From Watersipora subatra (lineage: Eukaryota; Bryozoa; Gymnolaemata; Cheilostomatida; Watersiporidae): 64,000 bases of DNA. The notes beneath the pieces were generated by a model. That model was given only the letters and a program-made list of their open reading frames with translations. It did no database searches and was not told the origin of the DNA. The stretch is from positions 13,522,541-13,586,540 of the forward strand of contig NC_088712.1 of assembly GCF_963576615.1 (NCBI RefSeq), read 5' to 3'. How positions within the stretch are numbered: the first letter of the stretch is position 1; each line of letters opens with the position of its first letter. The position numbers and the translations under genes were made by a program. Positions 1 through 12,000 of this stretch are shown in pieces.

Positions 1-213
1 CGGCATCACTCAGTCTTTTTTTATTGAATTAGTTTAAAAAAGAATTAATACGGCTGGCTAAAAGTTATGGAGAAAGCGAAGCAAAAAGCAACAAGATGGA
101 AACAAATAAGTAATAAAATTAGGAAGACAACTTTTAAGCTAATTTTAATAAAATACATATTAAACCATAGTTTCAATGGTGGGTTTAGTAGGCAAAATTC
201 ATTTAAGTTATAT

Positions 214-1584
214 TCAAAGTTTATGTTGCGTAATGTCACAAAAGTTTAGTGTACCAAATGCATTGCTGTCAAGTTTCTCACACCGCTGTTGGCCACTACG
301 TCTGTCTCAAAGGTAAGGATTCTATTCAGTACTGTACGTAGTAATGTTACATTTTGTTGCAGATCATAACCATTGAATAGGTAACTATAGTTACTAAGGT
401 TACCATAACATTTTTTTTACTAATTTTTAATAAGTACAATACGTATGTACAATTTTGTTATTTTTACCAGGGTCGTTGCATTAAATAATTACTAGAAGTT
501 CCTATGCTGCTCCATACTACATTTTTGCCTTACGACTCCAACACCAGTATGAACTAATATCATATGGTCGAGGCCCGTTGTACACAATCCACAACAAGAT
601 AACAACTCAAGATTACTTTACGATAGTGCACATCTAAAGAGCTAAAGCTAAACTGAACATGGCTTGTCTTAGGTTGAAGCTATAAAGCAGTGACAATTAG
701 TCAATTACTCACTTTTGGTATTTAGAAGACACGTGATTGACTTGCATGGCGTGGATCCGGCTCATTTCTTTAATAGCATGGGCGGAGTAGTTCTCTTGCT
801 CCATGTAAACCTGACAATAAAATATTGTATAAAACATTTATTCGAAATCTATCCTTGTGAGATGTTTTGAGGCATGTAATCCACCTCTACAGGTTATAAC
901 TACAGGCCAGGCTAGCATAAAAGGTTTTCGTTTCAACTCCAGGTGTTACTACTTATTTTGAATTGTTTAAATGGTTTTATAAATATTTTCAGAAAAAGCT
1001 AAAAAATATGGCACACTACGATCAGATAGAGCAAGGTATTATTCTCTCATTGGTCTCATTATTAGTAACACAAACTGCACATGACAACTAAACCTTAAAA
1101 GTAACCAAATTATTGAATTGTAAAAGTTCGCAACCAAACACATTTGGTTATGATTGCGAAGCTTGAATGTGATTGACTAATCATTAACGAATATGATATT
1201 TAAGCTATTATTTTACAAATAATTAATTCAATCGGCATTCAGTATGCGACTATACATAGACAGTAAATAACTGGTTTGAGGCCAAGTTTTGGGTTTTGCT
1301 TAGATCTACACGGTTGCTCTGCTGAGACATCATAGCTCTAGCTGATATGCGCATGCCGCAAGCGTAGGTTTAGTTGCCTTGTGGCCAACCCTTAGTTGGC
1401 AAGATTTGGACTGAAGAAAAGAACCTTCCGTTACTTTGTCGCTCTATCATTACAGCTAAACATTCTTATAAAGATGACTTCTCACTTTTTGATCAAACTT
1501 TCTTGGATTTCTTTTGTGACTGTCTGTAGGGTTCTGAACTTTCTTTGGATTCATGTCAACTTTGATCTTCTTTGATTTCTCCAT
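214..1584 (-). CDS. Small basic protein, three spliced exons, unknown function
   Basis: Coding exons are 1584-1486, 810-713 and 301-214, joined in phases 0 and 2. All boundaries are GT-AG: donors GTGAGA and GTGAGT, acceptors AACAG, TGTCAG and AGACAG. From the ATG at 1584 the joined frame gives 94 aa ending at TGA 214-216. It begins MEKSKKIKVDMNPKK, contains YMEQENYSAHAIKEMSRIHA and ends with FCDITQHKL. The N-terminal third is Lys/Arg-rich. There is no signal peptide or membrane segment. A minus-strand AATAAA lies near position 20-26. The ATG sits directly after an acceptor, so it may be internal and the protein may continue upstream (see 5124-5369 and 6590-6653, both leaving in phase 0). I do not recognise the family. 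The exon chain is seen directly; its reality is inferred from phase agreement. Confidence 0.6.
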
Positions 1585-1939
1585 CTGTTTCAAATTAAAA
1601 TACTTAAAATTAATATTAAAATGAATTAAATTATAACTAAGTATTATTAAATTATATTAAATAAATTAAATTATTAATTAAATTAAATAAATGGTTAAAA
1701 TGCATTCACAAAGACATAAGAAGTTTAAGTATCCATGAATGTTAATGTTATTCTGAAATTACTTTACTGCCCAACAATGAGAGTGCTTGAGTTCGCCACA
1801 ACGTATTATTAGTACTGCCACGACATTATATCATTGAAGCAATAAAATTTATCACGAAATTCTTTCTTAAATCTCTAACATGTGAACCTTCGGTGCCCAG
1901 AATGAAACTTTTAGCATTGCTTGTTTTAGAATTGTTATG

Positions 1940-2192
1940 GCTCTGACAAGTAAAAAGTACTTTTTCAATTCAATGCTATGACTGACATGTGTTAACAAGT
2001 ACTTGTTCCACAAGTGACAGGCTATGATATGCATTAGCAAGTACATGTTCTATAAGTGATATGACTATGACCTGCATTGACAAGTACTTGTTTTGTAATA
2101 GATAAAACTGTGATATGCAGTAACAAGTTTTTGTTCTACCGGTATCATATTAACAAACACTTTTTCTATCCACTTTTTTACCATGACATGCA
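1940..2192. repeat. Degenerate ~60-bp tandem array, left half
   Basis: Four or five diverged units share the cores GCATTGACAAGTACTTGTT and GTGATATGACTATGA. The array is broken by the foldback element at 2193-2992 and resumes at about 2993-3190. It contains no coding sequence. Confidence 0.7.
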
Positions 2193-2992
2193 TTAAACCA
2201 TAACTGCCACGTACAACTTTAATCGTTTTTTATAGGTAAATCAGGCACGCTGATTCCGATTTTGTACTCACAATAAAGATTGGTCCATTAACTATCATCG
2301 TAATAAAGGCTTTTTTACAGCGTTTTAATACCGGTCTCGAAAACAACACGATCGGCACAACAAGCTCCGCCCATAAATATGTGACGTACGCTAGCTTTTT
2401 TGGAACAGAAATTGGGAATGCTTATTCCGATTTAAAAGGATAGAGAAGGGTGTCTTAAAATCCATTATTATCTAAAATCAGCCTTCAAAATAATCTCAGT
2501 CTTTTCTGAAAGGTAGATAAGCTATTTAACATTGCATACTTAAAAATAAGCTCAAAAAACACGACAACAACGCCAGCTTGTGATAAAATCGCGCTTTTTT
2601 GAACTCAATTTTCTCGTTGCTCAGTCTATGAAGCATCCTGTAACAAGCTACGAGCAATTTTAAATAGTTTATCTACCTTTCATAAAAGACAGATTATTTT
2701 AAGGCTGAATTTAGATAATAATAGGGTTTAAGACCCCCATATTTATCCTTCTAAATCGTACTAAACATCCCTGACTTACTTTCCTAAAAAGCTAGGCTAC
2801 GTTGCATATTTATGGGCGGAGCTTGTTAAGAGAATGGTGTTGTTTTCGAGATGGATATTGAAACGCTCTCAAAAAGCCTTCATGGATTTGAAAGTTAGCG
2901 AACCAATCTTTATTTTGAGTACAGAATCGGAATCAGCGTGTCTGATTTACCTAGAAAAAACGATAAAAGCTGTATGTGGAGTTATGGTTTAA
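2193..2992. mobile_element. 800-bp foldback DNA element with ~340-bp inverted arms
   Basis: The left end TTAAACCATAACTGCCACG is answered at the right by GTGGAGTTATGGTTTAA. The arms stay complementary over most of 2193-2540 and 2650-2992, for example around GGTAAATCAGGCACGCTGAT (left) and its complement near 2930-2950. The arms are a few percent to 15 percent diverged. No transposase frame is seen, so it is non-autonomous. It interrupts a tandem array, so it inserted after that array formed. The terminal TTAA is compatible with TTAA-target or TA-target elements, but the superfamily is not proven. Confidence 0.85.
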
Positions 2993-3190
2993 CGAGTTCT
3001 TGCTATATATGTGAGACCAGTATTATATTGTGCTTTAAAAATTGCTTGCTCGATGATGTGCATTGACAAGTACTTGTTTTATTAGAAACACGTAGGACTA
3101 TAATATGCCTTGGCAAAGAGTTGTTGTATAAGCAATGGAGCTATGATAAGTCTTAACAAATGCATGTACAACAGGTGATGCAACTTTAGT
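2993..3190. repeat. Degenerate ~60-bp tandem array, right half
   Basis: This is the continuation of the array at 1940-2192. It again carries GCATTGACAAGTACTTGTTT and related units (CTTAACAAATGCATGTACAA), and lies beyond the inserted foldback element. Confidence 0.6.
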
Positions 3191-3659
3191 GTGTATCATT
3201 GTAGTACCTCTACCAGCAGTTTCAAACAAACTCAAGTTGAAAAAACAACCTTTTCATATTGATTTGAGAAAATTTTAATTTCATACAAATCAATAGAAAA
3301 ATACCATTTTAACATATGCAAATTAAGGAGAAAGCAACCACTTGTTGATATTTATAAAGTAAACATTATCAGTAACTCGGGAGCTAGTTTTAATTTTAGG
3401 TTCTTCTAGTTTTAATCAAATTCATCTCACTGTTTGACTATATGAAACCACATTTAGTAGTTTGGATGCTTGAAAGACATTATCTATATCTATTGTTTTA
3501 AACTTGTTATTATAGCTCAGAAGTCATTAAAACTTGTAACTGCCTGGTAAGAGTCGATAAGCCAAGTTAAACAACTGGTATCTTAGTAGTCTAGCTGTAA
3601 AAGATCGTTCGAAAATGTATATGCACACGCCTATTCTCAAACGCCTGGAGGCGGTTTAT

Positions 3660-3790
3660 TGGTACAGTGCGGTACAGTCTTGGTGTTGGTTCACAAAGCT
3701 CTAATGTCTTGAGTTTGAATTCCATGTAAAACAGTCTTTTACCCCAACTTCCATACCATGGCTACAGACAGCCACGTGGCTTCTTAATTA
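3660..3790 (+). mobile_element. tRNA-derived SINE, degenerate copy
   Basis: A pol III B-box-like GAGTTTGAATTCC is followed by the family tail (CAGTCTTTTACCCCAACTT, then ACAGACAGCCAC). The same order is seen at 35711-35875, 37349-37471 and 46641-46800. The A-box half is poorly preserved. Confidence 0.5.
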
Positions 3791-5123
3791 TTTCGCTACT
3801 AATATAAGTGCTGACAGTAAGCCGATGTATCGGCTTATTAATAGGGTTTCACTTTTCTTTTCATTACGAGGCCCACACAATAGCTAGACTAATAAAATTT
3901 TGTCTCCAACTAAACAACCTTGTTGCCTATCACGTGCAACCAATAGAAAACTTTTCGGCTCAACAATATTTAATTGCTTTAAAAACCGGGAAAACCAGAT
4001 CGTTATCGTCAAGGCAATAAGAAACACATCGCGCTCGTTCAACGAAACGAAAGCGTCAAAAAGTTTGCGAGAGTGGGATTTACTAAACAATTTTATACTT
4101 ATCTTGTAGAGAATTTTGTTCTGAATAAGATGCATTTTACAGTAAAACCATATCTGTTTTGATTCTCAAGATATTGCTTAAATACTAGCAGTACATCGGT
4201 TTGTCGAAAATCTGTTTGAATTAATTTGGGCAGAATAATCGTTCGGTCAGAATTTAATGTGCAGCGAAAGCATTAAGACCAACTGCGTCTATTTGGAGAA
4301 GTTGAGGTACTAGTAATGTCACACCTTTTTGACAGCCTATGCTCTCTAAACAGCCAAGACTGTTTTGGCATCAGTCCGTTTTTTGGAAGCCAACAATTGT
4401 TTGAACCCTAGAACTCTTAGCAGATGACAGTTTTTGAACAGCGTTACCTTTGTTCTAGCAGGTACTTTATGGGCAACGAACAGTCTTTTGGCAGCTGTCA
4501 CATTCACCACTAATACGATTCTGTTCACAGGTCATTCTCAGTATCACTAGCGCATCTGTTCGATGTAACACTAGCAGGCATTATTTATGATCTCGTTGGA
4601 AAAGTTGATTTAATTTATTAAAGTGGAAAAACTACAATGACGAAACGATTTTGTTGTTGGATCTGCAAAATTAACTTTAGATGTCCAATACCTATGATCT
4701 TGGCTTTTTTCAAGCCATGGTTATACCCTTTCATTTTAACATGGCAGGAATTAAGTTGGTGGCATTGCCAAAACTATTGTGTGATACCGCTATTGCTTAG
4801 ATGAGAAATTACTACATTGCCAAAAATACAAAAATGTCTCCAGAACCTGTGTGGGTTCGGAATTTTATCAGCTAGTTTTCTGTTTGGTTTGAACTTTGCC
4901 AGTAGATACAAGAAAAAGCGTGTTGTTCAAAGCTATCCAAGAATATCGAAGATGAAGTAAACATGACATGGCTTATATCTTTTGTTATCAGGCATAACAT
5001 CCTCGCCAAACTCGAATTACAAAACTTAGAATTACATAGTAGCAGTGTGATATATGTGTTTTCATGACCTGTATGATGTTGATTTAGATTTGTACACATG
5101 ATGCGTTACTGTGCGATAAGTAC
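3791..5123. other. No supported gene; unique A+T-rich sequence
   Basis: Short overlapping frames occur on both strands (about 3808-4135, 4346-4528 and 4872-5099), but they lack splice context and recognisable domains. An inverted CCAAT (ATTGG) lies at about 3940. Nothing else is identified. Confidence 0.5.
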
Positions 5124-5369
5124 CTCAATGGACATTCGCATTATGTCGATTAACACTGGCACTTTGTTAAAAAAGTAAGGAATTTTATGCAATAGCTCAA
5201 TAATTAGTGACGCTGTCTCCTCACGCGTAGCAGCATGCGGAACACTAGAGCATTCAAAACTGCTCAAATCGGAATAAATGACTGAAGTGTAAAAATGTTT
5301 AAAATGGAACTGCTTGCGCAGCAATTTCTTGCACATTTTCGACAAGTTCCGTTTCCGTCGTTCACAACC
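5124..5369 (-). CDS. Possible internal exon, 82 codons, unknown protein
   Basis: On the minus strand this block is preceded by a good acceptor (ATGTTTCAG) and followed by GAG|GTACTT. It is exactly 82 codons with no stop, entering and leaving in phase 0. It has a non-repetitive, protein-like composition, including FHFKHFYTSVIYSDLSSFEC and later HKIPYFFNKVPVLIDIM. Its exit phase fits the first exon of the small gene at 1584, so the two could belong together. There is no recognisable domain. It could instead be part of a decayed gene or element, because an ORF without stops follows at 5099-4872 in another frame. Confidence 0.35.
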
Positions 5370-5610
5370 CTGAAACATTCGATTAAGATTTGCTAGTAAC
5401 AAAACTCATTGGACTTGGCGATTTTTGCCATTTCAAGCATGTGGATGGCGATAAACTTGTGCATCATCCGCATCAAGGAAACAGTGATTACAACAATTGT
5501 GTTTCAACTTGGGTCTTTACCAGGCATCAGATCAATCCATCATTTCCAAACCAATACTATGTTACTGCTGTCAGTGTTTAAAGAAATATTCAGAGTAATG
5601 AATTATATGA

Positions 5611-6425
5611 TACAGTGAAACTCGGATAACTCGCACTCGGATAACTCGAAAACACGGTTAACTCAACGTATTTGTTTGGTCAGTTCCTACGCAATGATAA
5701 ATGGCTTTAGATAACTCGACCGAAACTCCGTTAACTCGAACAGTTTTTTGCCAAACGGCTACCGAGACAGTTGTTACTATCGCTTTGGAATATCACTTTA
5801 TTCCAAGCCATAGAGATAAACATCGACTTTTAGTAGTTCTTAGGCCTCGTTATTACCAATATCGGCAAAATATTTTCATTAACGACTTTTCTAAAGGTTT
5901 GCAAAAATCAAATTTTACCAAACATCCACTTAGCGATGGCCCTCCGAAAGCAAGAAAAGCGAGGTAAAATTCAGATAAATTTAAAGTAAAATCGGCAAAA
6001 GTGATAATGGGTTTTTAATAGTAATGCAGTTTTGTAATAACTGACTTACTGCAAAATTGATCTTGGTTAAAACGCTCGGTAGAAAAATACGTATGTATTT
6101 TTTCTGAGCGTTTTAACCGCGATCAAGTTTTGCCAATTTTAATCTGAGAACGTCCTGGCAGTCACATCACCTAAAACAACAAAAAAATCTCAAGTGATGA
6201 AAAAATATCTATACTTTCTGATTAAAAATATTTAAAACTTCACACGAGAGACCCTTTAACTTGCAACAAGCAATCTATGCTTTTGATTTATATATAGTTT
6301 GTATATGTACATGTATCTACTGATAAATACGTGCACTTATGACTGTCCTGATAACTTGAACGCTCTAATAACTCGAACACTTTTGCTCGGTCCCTTGAAG
6401 TTTGAGTTATCCGAGTTTCACTGTA
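5611..6425. mobile_element. TIR element A (TA-flanked, 'ACTCGGATAACTCG' family)
   Basis: The left end TACAGTGAAACTCGGATAAC is mirrored by GTTATCCGAGTTTCACTGTA at the right, with TA at both borders. That is the target pattern of Tc1/mariner/pogo elements. It has internal repeats of GATAACTCGA and no intact transposase. A second copy of the family is at 13589-14720. Both carry at the same internal place a piece of the 'GAGGTGATCTGACT' MITE family (here 6045-6250), so that insertion predates amplification of this element. Confidence 0.85.
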
Positions 6426-6589
6426 TTTTGGAATTGGGTTTGGTACCTGACAGTAACTGGAGTGTAAGCAGATATAGAACAACAAAGCCTACTTGTATGA
6501 ATATAACACACATTAGCTATAATTAGAGGGTTTTAACATAACCAAAATTATTACGCTTGTCCTACTTACCGTTAAATTACTCACCTTAC

Positions 6590-6653
6590 TGCCTGATTAA
6601 TTTCTGAGTTTTCGCCTGAGCCAGTTGAGTTTTCAGTTGATTCTAAGGCCGAG
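6590..6653 (-). CDS. Weak candidate exon, Ser/Glu-rich, upstream of the small minus-strand gene
   Basis: Minus strand: acceptor CTCTAATCAG, then 64 nt reading SALESTENSTGSGENSEINQ and A, then a GCA|GTAAGG donor leaving in phase 0. That phase matches both 5124-5369 and 1486-1584. A competing donor (GTGAGTAA) lies 6 nt further on. The support is only splice motifs and phase, so this could easily be chance. Confidence 0.22.
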
Positions 6654-7115
6654 CTGATTAGAGCATCAGGCCCACCAATGCAGGTACGTAACGATTTACA
6701 TAAGTAGTTTAAACAATTGACAGGCAACTCTGAATAGCTAAATACAATTGCATAATTTATTCACACTGTGTGTGCCTAATGCTTTACTTCTCTGTCAAAT
6801 ATGTGAAAACATTTAGCATTGCGTTGTTCTGGTTTCGCCAATCAGCTGGAAAGAATAACAGTTTGTATCCATTGTTAGACCTATTATGAATATATATCCA
6901 CACGGCTTCAAATTAAACTCAATGTTTTTGTTCACAACTTTGCTTTATGTTATTTTTACATGTGTCAATCCAGTTGAAGTCTGTTAGAGATCTGATGAGG
7001 TCAAGGGGTCATTGCATATATACAAAACATGGGTCTGATGTTAGCAATATTATTGCTGAACTAAAGCACCTGGTGTTAAAATAATTGATTGAAGGCCTGG
7101 CTAGATAGTTGAAGA

Positions 7116-7385
7116 CATTGAAGCTAGCCTTGGCATGGCTCTCTTGAGGGGTGCGGGGAGGGGGAGAGAGAGCCTGAGACCCATAGCAACACCCGGGGAA
7201 GACAACTCTAAAAGTCGACTTCTGCAGTCGCTAATATCACAATTGTGATTTCCGAAGGAGTATCATGTGACGGTCTATCCTGAAGAGGCGTTCTGGGAAA
7301 TGGCGGGAAGTGGCAATAGAACAACATGCCCCTTCTCACCCCCCTCCCCACCCCCAAGAGAGCCATCCATGCCCAGCTACATTGA
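7116..7385. mobile_element. ~270-bp foldback element with G-rich arms
   Basis: The left arm (GGCATGGCTCTCTTGAGGGG, then a G-rich run) is complementary to the right arm (C-rich run, then AGAGAGCCATCCATGCC). The G-rich tracts GGGGAGGGGG occur near the inner ends of the arms. No coding sequence. Confidence 0.75.
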
Positions 7386-8064
7386 TTCTACAAAACGATA
7401 AGTTGGATTGACCAATGTGATTTTGCCTCAGTCGTGTGAGGACTGATGAATTTCCTGGATTGTCCTTATCATTATTGAAGTATCGTAAACAATATGTGAT
7501 AGCAACAGTGTTTATGCAGCTATTTGCATGGACCATGTTTTGCAAAGAAAAAATGATATTTGTTAATGATGAAAGCAGCCAATGGCTCATAACATACATG
7601 TGAATCAAACATCGAGAATAGAGGATTTTAGTAGGTTTTGTGACCTAAATAACCATCTGTGAAATATGATGAAGTTACAATTGGCTATAATATGTAGATG
7701 GCATATAGAAAGTTGCAACGAATACAGAAGTAGCCTATATGTATCCGTTGCAAATGAGAATATCTTTGTCTACATATCAATGCTTGTTTGTATGAAATCC
7801 TGCAGCCATTGTTGTTTGAAATCGAGTTTTGTATGAAACTAGCCTGCATTAGACACGAATACAATGGAATTAAGATTATGTCCTTTGAAATCAACCATTT
7901 CTGCAAATGGCGAATGTGTCAGTTTTTACCTCTACTTTTGTGTACCAACATGTTCGTTTCGATATGATGCATCCACATTGTGCTGAAGATGCAGTGCAGT
8001 TCAATGATGTGTATAGCCAGGTGTTCGACTAGCATTGACAGCTTTAGTTACATTGGCATCTACT

Positions 8065-8545
8065 CCCTTGTTTAATGCTAAACTATCAAAGACCGGTGCG
8101 CCATTTGCGATTTTCCAGTAAAAAAGTTATAATCTTTATTTTCCTCCTGAAGTGCCTATTCATTCATTTCTTTCTAATTCTTTTCTAGACATTCTCATCA
8201 ATCTGAATCAACTTAAATTTCTATCATTCTCTTACTCACTATTACTCTGAAATATACTTACATCTGTCCATAAACACAGGACATAGACACAGGAGTTAAT
8301 ACTGTGGATTATGATGACGAATTTGAGGGCGTTTATGGACAGATGTAAGCATATTTCAGAGTAATAGTAAGAGAATGATAGAACTTTGAGTTGATTCAGA
8401 TTGATGAGAATGTCTAGAAAAGAATTAGAAAGAAATGAATGAACAGGTACTTCAGAAGGAAAATAAAGAATGTAACTTTGCAATGGGCAAATCACAAATG
8501 GTGCACCAGTCTTTGATACTAAACACTCATTGAAGGCTTTTGACA
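8065..8545. mobile_element. ~480-bp foldback element, arms of about 210 bp
   Basis: Left arm 8065-8278 (inner end ACATCTGTCCATAAAC) is complementary to 8331-8545 (GTTTATGGACAGATGT onward). The pairing runs out to the CTATCAAAGACCGGTGCGCC segment and its partner near 8505-8525. The spacer is about 50 bp. The apparent 104-residue minus-strand frame here is a by-product. The element lies downstream of the PRDX5 poly(A) signal. Confidence 0.85.
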
Positions 8546-8793
8546 TGCTTATGATGAATAAATGTCAACTCACTGAATAACCTAATTACACAGTTCTTTA
8601 TAAAAAGTGTATCAATAGAATAATGACCTTCCAACGATTATGCATTTTGGTATAACAAGAATTGCTGAAATGCTATCATTAGCATAAATGCATCTTCCAG
8701 TGTATTGTGTCAGCCGTTGGGCCAACATGAAAGTTTTAATGGTTCAATTCTTTCGGAAGTATCCAAAGGTGAGTGAATGTCAGCAGAGATTAC

Positions 8794-8799
8794 TTTATT
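8794..8799 (-). promoter_or_regulatory. Candidate PRDX5 poly(A) signal
   Basis: AATAAA on the minus strand, about 264 nt past the PRDX5 stop codon, is the first canonical signal downstream. Confidence 0.5.
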
Positions 8800-9062
8800 T
8801 CATATGACACAACTTTGAGTTCAAACTATTATGCGATTCGCTGAAGCATAAAAACGCATCATAAAATTGGCTTCTGATGATTCCACACACATTTGCTCAT
8901 ATAAAAATAAGCAATTAGCTACAACAAAAGATCTTGGAAAAACCGGGTTGCTAATAGACTTGGATTAACATTAGTTGCGAAAAAGTTACAGATGATGGGG
9001 CGAAACACTGCCTTTAAAACTGACATCGAGGTCAGCTACACGATCGTCACTGCTGCAAAACC

Positions 9063-12000
9063 TTAAAGCTTCGAAAGTTGACCGAGAAGGTTGGGGGCAA
9101 GACTGCAGGTGAGGCCTGTACCATCTGGTTCTACATTGAGAAACTTGACTACACCATCATCAATGACCATGGAATACCGGACTGACCGAGTACCACCGAG
9201 GGGTGGAATGTCCTTGGATAGACCGATTGCCTGCAAGCAAGAACTTTGGCTGCTACTTTCACTAGCTATAGTAAGTCATGCTTTCAATAGTCTATTTTTC
9301 CCAGCGAAAGCTAACAAAATCCAGTAAAAACTAATAGTAAAAATACAAATCCTGCAAGATAATCATTTAACACAGAAGCCTGGGCTAGAAATACAGTGGA
9401 ACCTCGCTTCTCAAACAATTCGTTCCAGAAAAATGGTCGAAACACAGGTTGTTTGAGATCCAAAACAATCTTTTCCATTAGAATTTATATATGAAAATTT
9501 TAATCCGTTCCAAGTCGATTTAACAACTTCGGTAAAGTATGTATTAACATTTCAAACCATAAACTATACTGTATGCTGCATACTATAAATAAAAACGGGT
9601 AGATATAGATCGTGTTTAATTTTAGTAAGAGATTTTCGATCAATGATGAAGAAAAAAGAAAACAAAAAGTAAACATTTCGTATGCTTTGCTCTTAAAACA
9701 TCGAAAACATTAAAGGCTACGATACAATACCATTAATCGCAGAAATTGATAATGAAACAGCAAAAAAGGCAACAGATCAGTTACATAAAAAATCGTGTGA
9801 AAAAGAAAATAGAAACAGCAATGGCACGTTTACTTCACATCTTTGAAGAAGAATCCTCCAAAACAATTTAGGGTAACTCGACCGGAGGAGTTGTGTCCCT
9901 AGCAAATCGCTATGATAGACAGTAGAGACGACATCCTCCCAGATGGCTCCTTTTTGTAAAGAATTTATGACGCAAAACTTCTCCTTTTGTTTGAGAATCT
10001 TCCGAAAGTGGCATAACATGCTCATAACAACGTCGTTAAACGTATAAACATGCTGTTTCCGGAACTGTTCCGAACGTTTAATTCCAATGCCCATGTTCAG
10101 GTTTGGTTGAGATCTGAGACGAACCAATATAAAATTTTTTGGTCGAGAACCGAGGTTCCACTGTAATTCGGAAAAATGTTTTCCATCTGATCCTGCGGCT
10201 ATATAAGCTTGGTTTTGATGTATATGGCATATGTTTTTAGTCTAATTCCAACGTTTCACGTTTAATTAGACTATTAGTTTTTGAGGTATCAGTAAAATAC
10301 CGAATACACCAATTGATCGAGCAATGGCAATATGGCTGCCAACAAAACATTAGTTTGTTTTGCACTTCCGTACTTCTGGTTTGCATATGATTACGAAACA
10401 GTTTTGTTGTGGGGAATTGTGGATTGGACTATTCTTGAAATGTTACCAAATACCGAGGGCACTTGCAACTGACCAAGAAATGAAAACTGGCTGCTGTCAG
10501 AACGTTTGTTCCGAATAGCTGACTGGAATTCCTTGTAATAAAGATCAAAGATAAACCAACCTGGAAAGCTTCTCAGCATCATGAGCTTTACACTAGCACC
10601 ATTTGTTTTTTTATTCATTAGAATTATACACACACTCTATCAGACTCGGTGTACATCAACCATTATGTTTCTTTAAATACCTCTAAAATATCGCACCGTT
10701 GAAAGTGTGTAAAGCAAAAACTATTTACTAAATTTGATTTTTACATGCTTGAAGCTTCAAAATGATATTCAGTTCAAAAGGATTTTAAACACCAAGTTCG
10801 AGACCTCTTAAAAGCAATATTTTATCCAAACCGGTAGCCTTGGCTTTGGAAGGATAGATGAGCACATCTCTCAATATAGTGAAAATATATTTCACTTCTA
10901 GATCATTTGAAAGTTTAGACATAAAATATTTTTCCTTGCCACCATAGACCTTGCTTTGGAAGAAAAAATGAGAAAAATCGTATAACTACGGTGATCATAA
11001 ATCCTAAAAAAAGCGTAAGGTATAAGAAGAAGAGGACAGTTGTTGATACAAACTAATAATTTCACAACCACTATACAACCATTAAATCAAGTACAGTGGA
11101 ACCTCGGTTCTTGAACGCTTCGGTCCTTGACCAACTCGGTTTTCGACCAAAGATTTTGAGATTTGTTCGTCTCGGATCTCAACCATAAATTCGATTCTCG
11201 ACCGAACCAGAGCATGCGCAGTTGAACTAAACGTTCGAACCAGCTCCGAAAACAGCATGTCTATACGTTTAACGACGTTGTTCTGAGCCACTTTCGTAAG
11301 GTTCTCAAACAAAGGGAAAAGTTGCACGCCATAAATTCTTTACAAAAAGGAGCCATCTGAAAGGACGCCACCTCTACCGAAGAGATTTTCTAGGGACACA
11401 ACTCCTCCAGTCGAGTTACCCTAAATGGTTTTGGAAGAGGATTCTTCTTCAAAGATGTGAAGTAAACGTGTTATTGCTGAATCTATTTTTTTTCACACGA
11501 TTTTTGATGTAACCGATTTGCTGCATTTCTTTGCTGTTTCATTATTAGTTTCTGCGATTTTTGTTATTGTATCGTAACTAATGTTTTCGATGTTTTAAGA
11601 GCAAAGCATACGAAATGTTTACGCTTTGTTTTCTTTTTTCATCATCATAGATAGTAAATATTTTACTAAAGTTAAACACAATCTATATCTACCCGTTTTT
11701 ATTTATAGTATGCAGTATACAGTACAGCTTATGGTGTAAAATGTTAAAAAACCCTTTACCGAAGTTGTTAAATCGACTTGGAACGGATTAAAACTTACAT
11801 ACATTAATTCTAATGGGAAAACTTGTTTCGGATTTCAAACAACTTTGTTTTTGAACAAAATTCTGGATCGGATTGTGTTTGAGAACCGAGGTTCCACTGT
11901 AGTCGAGTTCAGTTTTTTTCATTTTGTAGGTTAAAATAGGTGAGTTTGGGAAGATGTAGGAATGGATTACACTGTTTCCATGTATTTTACTCTATAAAGT

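Noticed and set aside
5701-5967. 88-residue plus-strand frame
   Set aside because: It lies wholly inside TIR element A, and the corresponding region of copy B is not open.
8232-8546. 104-residue minus-strand frame
   Set aside because: It spans one arm and the loop of a foldback element; coding is not plausible.
9777-10127. 116-residue minus-strand frame
   Set aside because: Inside a non-autonomous TIR element. Its sister copy carries a differently broken frame and no transposase motif is visible.
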